Made by a program: the position numbers and the translations under genes
Assembly: GCF_030317035.1 (NCBI RefSeq)
Contig: NZ_JASZYK010000001.1
Location: 434,001-498,000 of the forward strand
Direction of reading: 5' to 3'
DNA: 64,000 bases
Source: Variovorax sp. J22G73
Lineage (GTDB): Bacteria > Pseudomonadota > Gammaproteobacteria > Burkholderiales > Burkholderiaceae_C
The notes under the pieces: generated by a model
What the model was told of the DNA's origin: nothing
Seen by the model: the letters and a program-made list of their open reading frames with translations, nothing else
Databases searched by the model: none
Part shown: positions 48,138 to 55,417 of the stretch, piece by piece
How positions within the stretch are numbered: position 1 is the stretch's first letter
Layout: every line of letters starts with the position of its first letter

Positions 48138-49505
48138 TCAGCCCAGCCAGCGCCCCACGCGCGGCGCGGCTTCCAGTTGCCACACCCGCTCGCACAGCGC
48201 CTTCGCCTCTTCGGCCGTGGCGCCCTCGCCGTAGTGCGCAAGGCGCTGCATCTTGTCTTCGATCTCGGCGCGGCTCAGGCTGTTGCCCGGGTCGCCCTTG
48301 GGTTCGTCGACGCGGCCGTGCAGCGTGCGGCCGTCGGCGGTCTGCACGCTCACCTTGCCGATCCAGCGCGCGGGGTAGGCGGCGTCGACCTCGTCGTCGA
48401 GCTGCATGCTCACCTTCTCGCGGAAGGCCGAGACCTCGGGCGACACGAAGTCGCGGTCGAACTCGCCCAGGCCCGCGCGGCCGTGCACCGCGATCAACCC
48501 CAGCACCGTGCCCATCGAGAACTTGCCCTGGTGCACGGTGGTCGGCACCGTCACGCGGCCCAGCACGTCGATGGCGCCCTGGTGCACGTGCGTGGTCACG
48601 CGCGACACGTCGGCGGGTGCGAGCCTGTGCTGCGTCATCACCTGCAGCAACGCGTCGGCGGCGGGGTGGGTGTGGCGGCACGAGGCGTGGTACTTGAACG
48701 ATGTTTCGGCCAGCGTCCAGCGCGTGCCCAGGCCGTCGGTGAGCTTCGCTGGGTCGGCATCGCTCGACATGCCCACGCCCAGGCCCTGCGCGCCTTCGAG
48801 GACCTTCGCCGCGCCGGTGAATCCGTCTTGCGCCAGGTAGGCCGACATCAGGCCGCTGGAGGCCGCGTGCGCGCAGTGCAGCTGCTTGGAGTCGGCCGCG
48901 TCGCGCAAGAACTCCCACACGCCGGCCGACTGCGTGCCCGCCGAGCCGAAGGCATGCAGCATCTGCTGCGGCGTGAGGTCCAGCAGCCGGCCCACCGCAG
49001 CGGCCGCGGCCAGCGTGCCGGCCGTTGCCGTCGTGTGAAAGGTCTTGTAGTGCGAGCGGCCCAGGAACTCGCCCACGCGAATGCCGACCTCGTAGCCCGC
49101 GACCACGGCCGCGAGCAGTTGCGCGCCGCTGGCGCCGATGCTCTGCGCCACGGCCAGCGCGGGCGCGATGACCACGGCGGCGGGGTGGAACACCGAGCCG
49201 TTGTGCACGTCGTCCTGCTCCACGAAGTGCGAGGCCGCGGCGTTCACCATGGCCGCGAACAACGGCGAACTGGTGCGGCGCGAGGTGAGTATTTCGCTCG
49301 GCCCCTCGGCCGGCCCCATCGCCTGCGCGAAGCGCTCGATGCTGCGGATGGGCCGCGCCGTGCGCGCCGCGAGCACCGAGCCCAGCCAGTCGAGCATCAG
49401 GTCTTCGGCGCGGCGCAGCACCGGGGCGGGAATGTCGGCGAATTGCAGTTCGGCGGCGAAGGTCGCAAGCGTCTTGCTGGGATGGTCGGTGGCAGAAGAA
49501 GTCAT
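48138..49505 (-). CDS. MmgE/PrpD family protein
   Basis: A 455-residue member of the 2-methylcitrate dehydratase (PrpD), aconitate decarboxylase and iminodisuccinate epimerase superfamily. Family marks: DIPAPVLRRAEDLMLDWLGS, HFVEQDDVHNGSVFHPAAVV and HTTATAGTLAAAAAVGRLL, with FKYHASCRHTHPAADAL. Members use proton abstraction on organic acids. It is downstream of an acyl-CoA dehydrogenase on the minus strand and converges with the decarboxylase gene (stops 33 bases apart). Specific substrate unknown. Confidence 0.9.
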   Translation of the reverse strand: MTSSATDHPSKTLATFAAELQFADIPAPVLRRAEDLMLDWLGSVLAARTARPIRSIERFAQAMGPAEGPSEILTSRRTSSPLFAAMVNAAASHFVEQDDVHNGSVFHPAAVVIAPALAVAQSIGASGAQLLAAVVAGYEVGIRVGEFLGRSHYKTFHTTATAGTLAAAAAVGRLLDLTPQQMLHAFGSAGTQSAGVWEFLRDAADSKQLHCAHAASSGLMSAYLAQDGFTGAAKVLEGAQGLGVGMSSDADPAKLTDGLGTRWTLAETSFKYHASCRHTHPAADALLQVMTQHRLAPADVSRVTTHVHQGAIDVLGRVTVPTTVHQGKFSMGTVLGLIAVHGRAGLGEFDRDFVSPEVSAFREKVSMQLDDEVDAAYPARWIGKVSVQTADGRTLHGRVDEPKGDPGNSLSRAEIEDKMQRLAHYGEGATAEEAKALCERVWQLEAAPRVGRWLG

Positions 49506-49597
49506 GAAGGGTCCTTTTCGTGGAACACCGAGGAACCGGCTTGGCTGGCCCTCAGGTGTGGCCCCCGGCAGGGGGCTGGCGAAGCCTGGGGGGCGAA

Positions 49598-50761
49598 TCA
49601 AAACGACCGGGGCAGGCCGAGCATGTGTTCGGCCACGTAGCTCAGGATGAGGTTGGTCGAAATCGGCGCCACCTGGTACAGCCGCGTCTCGCGGAACTTG
49701 CGCTCGATGTCGTATTCGCACGCAAAGCCGAAGCCGCCGTGGAACTGCAGGCAGGCATTGGCCGCCTCCCAGCTCGCCTTGGCCGCGAGGTACTTCGCCA
49801 TGTTGGCCTGCGCGCCGCAGGGCTGGCGCGCGTCGAACAGCCGGCAGGCCTCGTAGCGCATGAGGTTGGCCGCCTCGATCTCGATGAACGCCTCGGCAAT
49901 CGGAAACTGCACGCCCTGGTTCTGGCCGATGGGCCGGCCAAACACCACGCGCTCCTTGGTGTAGGCCGTGACGCGGTCGATGAACCAGTAGCCGTCGCCG
50001 ATGCATTCGGCCGCGATCAGCGTGCGCTCGGCGTTCAGGCCGTCGAGGATGTACCTGAAGCCCTGGCCTTCCTCGCCGATGAGGTTCTCGGCAGGAATCT
50101 CGAGGTTCTCGAAGAACAGCTCGTTGGTCTCGTGGTTGACCATGTTGAGAATGGGCTGCACCGTGAGCCCCTTGCCGATGGCCTCGCGCAGGTCGACGAT
50201 GAAGATCGACATGCCTTCGGACTTCTTCTTCACGTCCGCCAGCGGCGTGGTGCGCGCCAGCAGGATCATCAGGTCCGAATGCTGGATGCGCGAGATCCAC
50301 ACTTTCTGCCCGTTGACGACGTAGCGGTCGCCCTTCTTCACGGCCGTGGTCTTGATCTTGGTGGTGTCGGTGCCGGTGGTGGGCTCGGTGACGCCCATCG
50401 ATTGCAGGCGCAGTTCGCCGCTGGCGATGCGGGGCAGGTACTCGCGCTTTTGCGCCTCGCTGCCGTGGCGCAGCAGCGTGCCCATGTTGTACATCTGGCC
50501 GTGGCAGGCGCCGGAGTTGCCGCCGCAGCGGTTGATTTCTTCCATGATCACCGAGGCCTCGGTCAGGCCCAGGCCCGAGCCGCCGTACTCTTGCGGAATC
50601 AAGGCGGCCATCCAGCCGGCCTTGGTGAGCGCGTCGACGAACTCGGCGGGGTAGCCGCGCGCCTCGTCGACCTTGCGGAAGTAGGCGTCGGGAAACTGCG
50701 CGCACAGGTCGCGCACGGCATCGCGGATGTCGGGGTAGCTCTTGTCGTTGGCGTTGTTCAT
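49598..50761 (-). CDS. Acyl-CoA dehydrogenase family protein
   Basis: A 387-residue FAD enzyme. Clear parts: GVTEPTTGTDTTKIKTTAVK, GQKVWISRIQHSDLMILLAR, YTKERVVFGRPIGQNQGVQF, and LQFHGGFGFACEYDIERKFR. The final region reads YQVAPISTNLILSYVAEHML, so the EGT catalytic-base motif is replaced; this variant is a known style in Burkholderiales, whose substrate is not clear. It is the first of a two-gene unit with the MmgE/PrpD gene. Possibly involved in the same catabolism as the opposite-facing decarboxylase genes; that is inference. Confidence 0.9.
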   Translation of the reverse strand: MNNANDKSYPDIRDAVRDLCAQFPDAYFRKVDEARGYPAEFVDALTKAGWMAALIPQEYGGSGLGLTEASVIMEEINRCGGNSGACHGQMYNMGTLLRHGSEAQKREYLPRIASGELRLQSMGVTEPTTGTDTTKIKTTAVKKGDRYVVNGQKVWISRIQHSDLMILLARTTPLADVKKKSEGMSIFIVDLREAIGKGLTVQPILNMVNHETNELFFENLEIPAENLIGEEGQGFRYILDGLNAERTLIAAECIGDGYWFIDRVTAYTKERVVFGRPIGQNQGVQFPIAEAFIEIEAANLMRYEACRLFDARQPCGAQANMAKYLAAKASWEAANACLQFHGGFGFACEYDIERKFRETRLYQVAPISTNLILSYVAEHMLGLPRSF

Positions 50762-50850
50762 GGCGACGAATCTAGCCCTCCCTCGGGGGCAGTGGCTCTC
50801 TGATTGCGAAACCCTCCCTTCGGAAAATGCAGATGCTCACGAAAGGGCGA

Positions 50851-50890
50851 AGGAGGGCGCAGGAGGGCGCAGGAGGGCGCAGGAGGGCGC
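50851..50890. repeat. Four perfect 10-bp tandem repeats
   Basis: AGGAGGGCGC repeated four times without mismatch, with degenerate units on both sides (GAAAGGGCGA before, GGGAGCTCGC after). It fills the middle of the 252-base gap between two divergent genes (50762-51013). The unit contains an AGGAGG Shine-Dalgarno-like core, but no gene start follows. Otherwise the gap shows nothing. Confidence 0.85.
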
Positions 50891-51013
50891 GGGAGCTCGC
50901 CCGCGGCGGGCGGGGTACCGCTCGGACTTCTCCTGCACGCGGCTGCGCCGGCGTCCTCCACCCCGCGGGTGCGGACCGCCGCATCGTGGTGCCTTCTACA
51001 AAAGGAAAACACC

Positions 51014-51202
51014 ATGGCCGATGACCTGAGCAAACGCGGGCCGCAGGATGCGCGCCGCATCAACGTGAACGAACTGCACGAAGTGCGCTACTGGACCCAG
51101 ACGCTGGGCGTGACCGAGGCGCAGCTGCGCTCGGCCATTGCCGCGGCCGGCGTCGAGGTGAAGGACGTCAGCGTCTACCTCGGCAAGCCCGAGCGCGCTT
51201 GA
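51014..51202 (+). CDS. DUF3606 family small protein
   Basis: A 62-residue protein beginning MADDLSKRGPQDARRINVNE, with HEVRYWTQTLGVTEAQLRSA and IAAAGVEVKDVSVYLGK; this is the DUF3606 pattern, often found beside stress-related genes. Preceded by AAAGGAAAAC. No function is established. A REP-like hairpin follows at 51234-51258. Confidence 0.88.
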   Translation: MADDLSKRGPQDARRINVNELHEVRYWTQTLGVTEAQLRSAIAAAGVEVKDVSVYLGKPERA

Positions 51203-51233
51203 GGGCGCCGCTTTCGCGGCCCGGGCCGAAGGG

Positions 51234-51258
51234 GCTTCGTAGGCTCGCTCCTACAGCC
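51234..51258. repeat. REP-like hairpin (TGTAGGAGCGAGCCTAC type)
   Basis: On the minus strand CTGTAGGAGCGAGCCTACG forms a stem of GTAGG and CCTAC with a six-base loop. Its opening TGTAGGAGCGAGC is very like the head of Pseudomonas REP sequences. Only one copy was seen in this window. Confidence 0.45.
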
Positions 51259-51314
51259 TTTGCCGGGGGGCGGCACCATACTCGTATTTCCCCTCTCGTT
51301 TCAGGAAGTACCCC

Positions 51315-51365
51315 GTGACCGTGACCGTGCCCTTCAACCCGACGCCCGTGGCCGCCGCGCGATGA
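51315..51365 (+). CDS. Candidate 16-codon leader ORF coupled to the next gene
   Basis: A GTG at 51315 preceded by AGGAAG at six bases opens VTVTVPFNPTPVAAAR and stops at TGA 51363-51365, overlapping the next gene's ATG as ATGA. The next gene has no Shine-Dalgarno of its own. So translation could be coupled through this peptide. Its own role is unknown; it could also be the remnant of a longer N-terminus after a frameshift. Confidence 0.4.
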   Translation: MTVTVPFNPTPVAAAR

Positions 51366-52087
51366 AGTCTTCTCCCAGCGCGCGCAGCTGGATCGCCGCC
51401 GGCGTGCGCCACGAATTGCTCACCCGGGCGCTGCCCGCCCTCCGGCACGACATGGCGGCACCGGTGTCGGTGATTCGCATGGCGCTGCTGATGCTCAAGC
51501 GCCAGGTGGCCGCCGCCACCATCGACCCCGCCGCCTGCGAAGAGCGCGTGGCCCTCATCGACAACCAGGTGGGTGAACTGGTCGAGGCCATCCGCTCGCT
51601 GCGCGACTGGGAGCTGGCCACCACCGACGACGGCATCACCCGCAGCGCGCTGGTCGCGCAGTGCGTGATGCTGATGCGCTCTGCCTTCGACCTGCACGGC
51701 GTGTCGCTGGACACCGACGCCGCGCTGGACCCGCAGGAGCCGCAAGACGAGCAGCACAAGGAGCACAAGGAGCGCGAAGAACAGGAAGAGCACCGCTGGC
51801 CTTCGGCCGCTGCCTTGCGCTACCTGTTCCTCGGTGCCTTGGGCTACCTGCACGATTCCGCCGCCGAGGCCGGTTCGATCCGCATCGAGGCCGACGGCGC
51901 CAACGCCCTGCGCCTGCAGGCCGTGCCGCGCGAGCCCGGCACCACGCACGCGGTGCTCGACGCGCACCGCGCGCCGCGCGCACTGGCCATCGACGCCGTG
52001 GCGATGCAGAACCTGGCCGAAGACCTCGGCTACGCCGTGACCCTGGACGGCGGCAGCGTGCGCCTGGTGCTCGCCACCGGCAACTGA
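51362..52087 (+). CDS. Histidine-kinase-like protein with degenerate ATPase domain
   Basis: A 241-residue protein. The segment LPALRHDMAAPVSVIRMALL at about 20-39 looks like the H-box of a histidine kinase dimerisation domain. After the helical hairpin the chain resembles a HATPase (LVAQCVMLMRSAFDLHGVSL, then ALRYLFLGALGYLHDSAAEA), but the asparagine and glycine motifs needed for ATP are not seen. A charged insert EPQDEQHKEHKEREEQEEH lies between the two. It may act as a non-catalytic phosphotransfer or adaptor protein. The ATG at 51362 is preceded by no clear ribosome site; a mini-ORF overlaps it. The 3' end overlaps topoisomerase IB on the other strand. Confidence 0.65.
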   Translation: MKSSPSARSWIAAGVRHELLTRALPALRHDMAAPVSVIRMALLMLKRQVAAATIDPAACEERVALIDNQVGELVEAIRSLRDWELATTDDGITRSALVAQCVMLMRSAFDLHGVSLDTDAALDPQEPQDEQHKEHKEREEQEEHRWPSAAALRYLFLGALGYLHDSAAEAGSIRIEADGANALRLQAVPREPGTTHAVLDAHRAPRALAIDAVAMQNLAEDLGYAVTLDGGSVRLVLATGN

Positions 52088-53277
52088 GCTTTCCTGGCCC
52101 CCGTGCCTCGGGGGCCTGGCTTGCTCGTGCCGCCCTTCGTCACCTTCGCAACCTTCGTCACGGCGCGCCGCGCGCGCCCCTGGCCCTGGCGGTGCGCCTT
52201 CAGAAAGGCCAGCATGCGCCGCTCCGCCGCATGCAGCCCGCGCGAAGGCCGCGCCTGGCTGCTGCCGCCGATCTTCTCGAACAATGCGCCCGTGGCCTCG
52301 TCGCCATCGGACAGCGCGCTGCCCAGCGCCAGCACGGCGGGGTGCACATAGGCCTTCTTGCAGACCGCCGGCGTGTTGCCCAGCTGCTTGGCCACGGCCG
52401 CCAGGATGTCCTTGGCGGTGTAGCGGCTGCCGTCGGCCGCGGTGCGTCCCGGTTCGCAGGCCAGCCGCGTGAGCTCCAGCGCCTGCACCGTGCCGTGCCA
52501 GGTGCGGAAGTCTTTCGCGGTAAAGCGCTCGCCGCGCGCAGCTTCGGCCAGGTAGTCGTTCACGTCGGTGGACGACACGCTGTGCGGTTCGCCGTCTTCG
52601 TCCGCGTACTGGAACAGGGCCTGCCCCGGCAGCTGCTGGCACTGGCGCACCACCTTGGCGACGCGCGGGTCGTCCAGCCTGGCTTCGTGCATCACGCCGC
52701 TCTTGCCCTTGAAGCGCAGCCGCAGCGCCTGGCCCTGCACCGCCGCATGGCGGTTGCGCAGCGTGGTGAGGCCGTAGGAGCCATTGCTGCTCGCGTACTC
52801 CTCGTTGCCCACGCGCATGAGCGTGGTGTCCAGCAGGCGCACCAGCGCCGCCAGCACCTGGTCGCGCCCGGGCGTCTTCTGGCCGCGCGGCAGCTTCAGG
52901 TCGCGTGCCACGCGGGCGCGGATGCGGGGCAGCGCCAGGGCGAAGGCCTCGAGGCGGTCGAACTTGGTCTCGTCCTTCATCGAGCGCCAGTCGGCGTGGT
53001 AGCGGTACTGCTTGCGCCCGCGCGCGTCGATGCCCGTGGCCTGCAGGTGGCCGTTGGGCAGCGGGCAGATCCACACCTGCGTGTAGGCCGGCGGAATAGC
53101 GAGCATGCGGATGCGCGAGATCTCGTCGACGTCGCGCAGCCAGCGCCCCTTGGCGTCCCGGTAGCGAAAGCGCTCGCCGTGCTTCAGGCGCTGGATGCCC
53201 GGCATCTCGGGGGTCACGTAGACCAGTCCGTTGGCGATGGGCGTGGGCTTCGACGGTGGGGTGGAGGCGGCCGGCAT
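52030..53277 (-). CDS. DNA topoisomerase IB
   Basis: A 415-residue eukaryotic-like type IB topoisomerase of the bacterial group. ATG at 53277 (MPAASTPPSKPTPIANGLVY). Core: IRMLAIPPAYTQVWICPLPN, GRKQYRYHADW, YASSNGSYGLTTLRNRH, AKDFRTWHGTVQALE; the nucleophile tyrosine lies in CKKAYVHPAVL. It relaxes supercoils. The basic C-terminal tail (RRAVTKVAKVTKGGTSKPGP) is likely a DNA-binding extension. Its 3' end overlaps the histidine-kinase-like gene by 58 bases, convergently. Confidence 0.93.
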   Translation of the reverse strand: MPAASTPPSKPTPIANGLVYVTPEMPGIQRLKHGERFRYRDAKGRWLRDVDEISRIRMLAIPPAYTQVWICPLPNGHLQATGIDARGRKQYRYHADWRSMKDETKFDRLEAFALALPRIRARVARDLKLPRGQKTPGRDQVLAALVRLLDTTLMRVGNEEYASSNGSYGLTTLRNRHAAVQGQALRLRFKGKSGVMHEARLDDPRVAKVVRQCQQLPGQALFQYADEDGEPHSVSSTDVNDYLAEAARGERFTAKDFRTWHGTVQALELTRLACEPGRTAADGSRYTAKDILAAVAKQLGNTPAVCKKAYVHPAVLALGSALSDGDEATGALFEKIGGSSQARPSRGLHAAERRMLAFLKAHRQGQGRARRAVTKVAKVTKGGTSKPGPRGTGARKAQLPVASTRRTLPPSRVTA

Positions 53278-53430
53278 GGGGTGGGGTGCGTGAGATGAAG
53301 CGAATGACACACCGCTTTTGCCAGCGCCGACAATCGAGGGTTGTAGGACGCCGCAAGAGCAGGCCGTGCGCTGGGCGCGCTTGTTGCTCTGGTGACGGCG
53401 TCTCTTTTTTCTTCGCCATCGAGTGCCCCC

Positions 53431-54513
53431 ATGACTTCTTTCTCGTTTTTCGCCTTCAACGCCCGCTGGCTGGCCGTGCCCGCCGCGGCGCTGCTCTTCA
53501 CCGCGTGCGCGTCCACGTCCACCCCTACGTCCACGCCGGTGGCTTCGGCACCTGCGGCATCGCCCGCATCGGCCGCGCCGGCCGCGCCGGTGAAGGTCAA
53601 GGTCTTCGTCGCCGCCATGTTCGAAATCGGCCAGAACACCGGCGACCGTGCCGGCGAGTTCCAGCACTGGTACGAGCGCTACTGGAAGGGCGCCAGGCCC
53701 ATCGCCGTGCCCGGCGCGCTGCAGCCCGTGTACTGCAACGCAGACGGCGTGTGCGGCGCGGTGCTGGGCATGGGCAAGGTCAACTCGTCGTCGTCGATGC
53801 AGGCCATCCTGCTGAACCCGCAGCTCGATTTCTCGCAGGCCTACTACGTCATCTCCGGCGTGGCCGGCACCCCGCCTTCGCGCGGCACCATCGGCGAGGT
53901 GAGCTGGGCCACTTGGCTGGTCGACTACGACCTCGGCCACCGCTGGGCCCCTGAAGAGAATAAGCCCGGCGAGCCCACCTTCATGCCGCGCAAGGGCTAC
54001 GAGGAATACCGCCGGTTCAGGCTCAACCCCGACCTCGTCAGCTGGGCCATGAAGCTCTCGGGCAACACACCGCTCAAGGACTCCGAGTCGGCCCGCAAGT
54101 ACCGCCTGCGCTACCCCGACGCCGCCGCGCGCCGCGCCCCCTTCGTGGGCACCGGCACGCACATGACCGGCGACACCTTCTTCCACGGCCCGGGCATGTC
54201 GAAGCAGGCGCAGTACATCGCCAAGCTCTACGGCGCGGACGACTACGTCATCACCGAGATGGAAGCCGCCGCCATCACCCTGGTCATCAAGCGCACCCAC
54301 GGCACCGACCGCGTGATGAGCCTGCGCGGCGCGGTCAACTTCGACCAGGGCAGCCCGAAGGAAACCACGCTGCAGCACCTGGACCCTGCGCCGGGCGAGA
54401 CGGCGGGCGGGTTTGCCGAGACGGTGGAGAACATCGAGCTTGTTGGCAGCCGGGTGGTGGACCACATCGTTTCGAATTGGCCGGTCTGGTCGGCGGGCGT
54501 GCCGAAGCCTTGA
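53431..54513 (+). CDS. Purine nucleoside permease (NUP) family lipoprotein
   Basis: A 360-residue exported protein. ATG at 53431 with a lipobox LFTAC near residues 22-26. A Ser/Thr/Ala/Pro-rich linker precedes VKVKVFVAAMFEIGQNTGDR, and QHWYERYWKGARPIAVPGAL, YYVISGVAGTPPSRGTIGEV and ITEMEAAAITLVIKR all match the NUP family. Fungal homologues move purine nucleosides; the family is related in fold to nucleoside phosphorylases, so an enzymatic role in the envelope is equally possible. Divergent from topoisomerase IB. Confidence 0.85.
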   Translation: MTSFSFFAFNARWLAVPAAALLFTACASTSTPTSTPVASAPAASPASAAPAAPVKVKVFVAAMFEIGQNTGDRAGEFQHWYERYWKGARPIAVPGALQPVYCNADGVCGAVLGMGKVNSSSSMQAILLNPQLDFSQAYYVISGVAGTPPSRGTIGEVSWATWLVDYDLGHRWAPEENKPGEPTFMPRKGYEEYRRFRLNPDLVSWAMKLSGNTPLKDSESARKYRLRYPDAAARRAPFVGTGTHMTGDTFFHGPGMSKQAQYIAKLYGADDYVITEMEAAAITLVIKRTHGTDRVMSLRGAVNFDQGSPKETTLQHLDPAPGETAGGFAETVENIELVGSRVVDHIVSNWPVWSAGVPKP

Positions 54514-54531
54514 GCGTGTCTGGGGCGTTTG

Positions 54532-54651
54532 TTCAGGGCGTGTGAACAGGCCGCCGGGTACTTCCCTCCGCGAATGTCCCCCGGGGCTGCGCCCCTCCTC
54601 CTTGATTTCGCTGCGGGAAGCACCCGACGCCCTGTTCACCTGGGCACGCTG
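54532..54651. repeat. Palindromic element A, copy 2
   Basis: The same 33-base arms as at 1328-1423 occur here at 54542-54574 and 54607-54639. The first 48 and last 47 bases match copy 1. The loop is different and contains its own CCCCGGGGCTGCGCCCC stem. It fills the space between the NUP gene and the convergent DUF2459 gene. Confidence 0.8.
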
Positions 54652-54712
54652 TGGGTGAACCGCGCCATCGTGATCGCGCCCTGAAAGCGCACCCCGAAAA
54701 CGCCAACGAATC

Positions 54713-55396
54713 TCAAGGCGCAGCAGCGCGCAAGTGCCAGGTCACCGTGAAATCGAACGGCGTCCATCGGCCGACCGTGACACCCGACTGCCGCAACCCG
54801 CGCCCGGTCCACGTGTTGCAGGTCTCGAACAGGTTGTAGCCGCCGTTGGCTTCGTAGAAGGCGTCCTGGTTGTCGTAGTGCGCCCCAGCGATGGGCGTGG
54901 CCTGGCCCTGGGGCAGGGCGGCACGCACGTAGCCGACGAGTTGTGCGTACTGCGCCTGCGTCAGCGGCAGGGCGTATGCACCACGCGCCAACTGGCCGCG
55001 TTGCAGGTAGCTCACATGCATCAGCGCCCGGTTGCCGCCCGACAGCGCCCCGAAGGCGCGCGACGCCGTCAGGTCGCCCCAGGTGGGCGTGTTCAGGTAG
55101 AACTCGCGGTCGCCCCAGCCGATGGCGACGAACTCGGCATCGGGCGGTGGCGCGCGAAAGTCCTTCAGCGGGAACACCTGCAACCAGTCGACCGTGGCCG
55201 AGCGGATGGGGAACACGTAATCGGTGTGCACGCCATTGCTGAGCACCCAGGCCTGAATTTCGGCGGGTGCTTCGGCGCTCGGCTTCGCATTCGCAGGCCA
55301 CAGCACCAATGCGAAGGCCGTGGCCACGTAGAGCCCGAGCAGCGCCACCAAACCCAGCAGAGTGAAGACGATGCGGCGCAGCCAGCGTTTGAACAT
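54713..55396 (-). CDS. DUF2459 (TIGR02117) family membrane protein
   Basis: A 227-residue protein with one N-terminal membrane anchor (RIVFTLLGLVALLGLYVATA, about 8-27). The rest has the DUF2459 features WVLSNGVHTDYVFPI, EFVAIGWGDREFYLNTPTWG and YNLFETCNTWTGRGLR. The family sits near urease genes in some genomes, but has no assigned role. Here it precedes the palindromic element and follows dinB after 21 bases, so it may be read with it. Confidence 0.85.
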   Translation of the reverse strand: MFKRWLRRIVFTLLGLVALLGLYVATAFALVLWPANAKPSAEAPAEIQAWVLSNGVHTDYVFPIRSATVDWLQVFPLKDFRAPPPDAEFVAIGWGDREFYLNTPTWGDLTASRAFGALSGGNRALMHVSYLQRGQLARGAYALPLTQAQYAQLVGYVRAALPQGQATPIAGAHYDNQDAFYEANGGYNLFETCNTWTGRGLRQSGVTVGRWTPFDFTVTWHLRAAAP

Positions 55397-55417
55397 GCAG
55401 TGACAGGTCAGCCCGGA

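Noticed and set aside
50851..50890. CRISPR array
   Set aside because: The 10-base units are contiguous with no spacers, so it is a simple tandem repeat.
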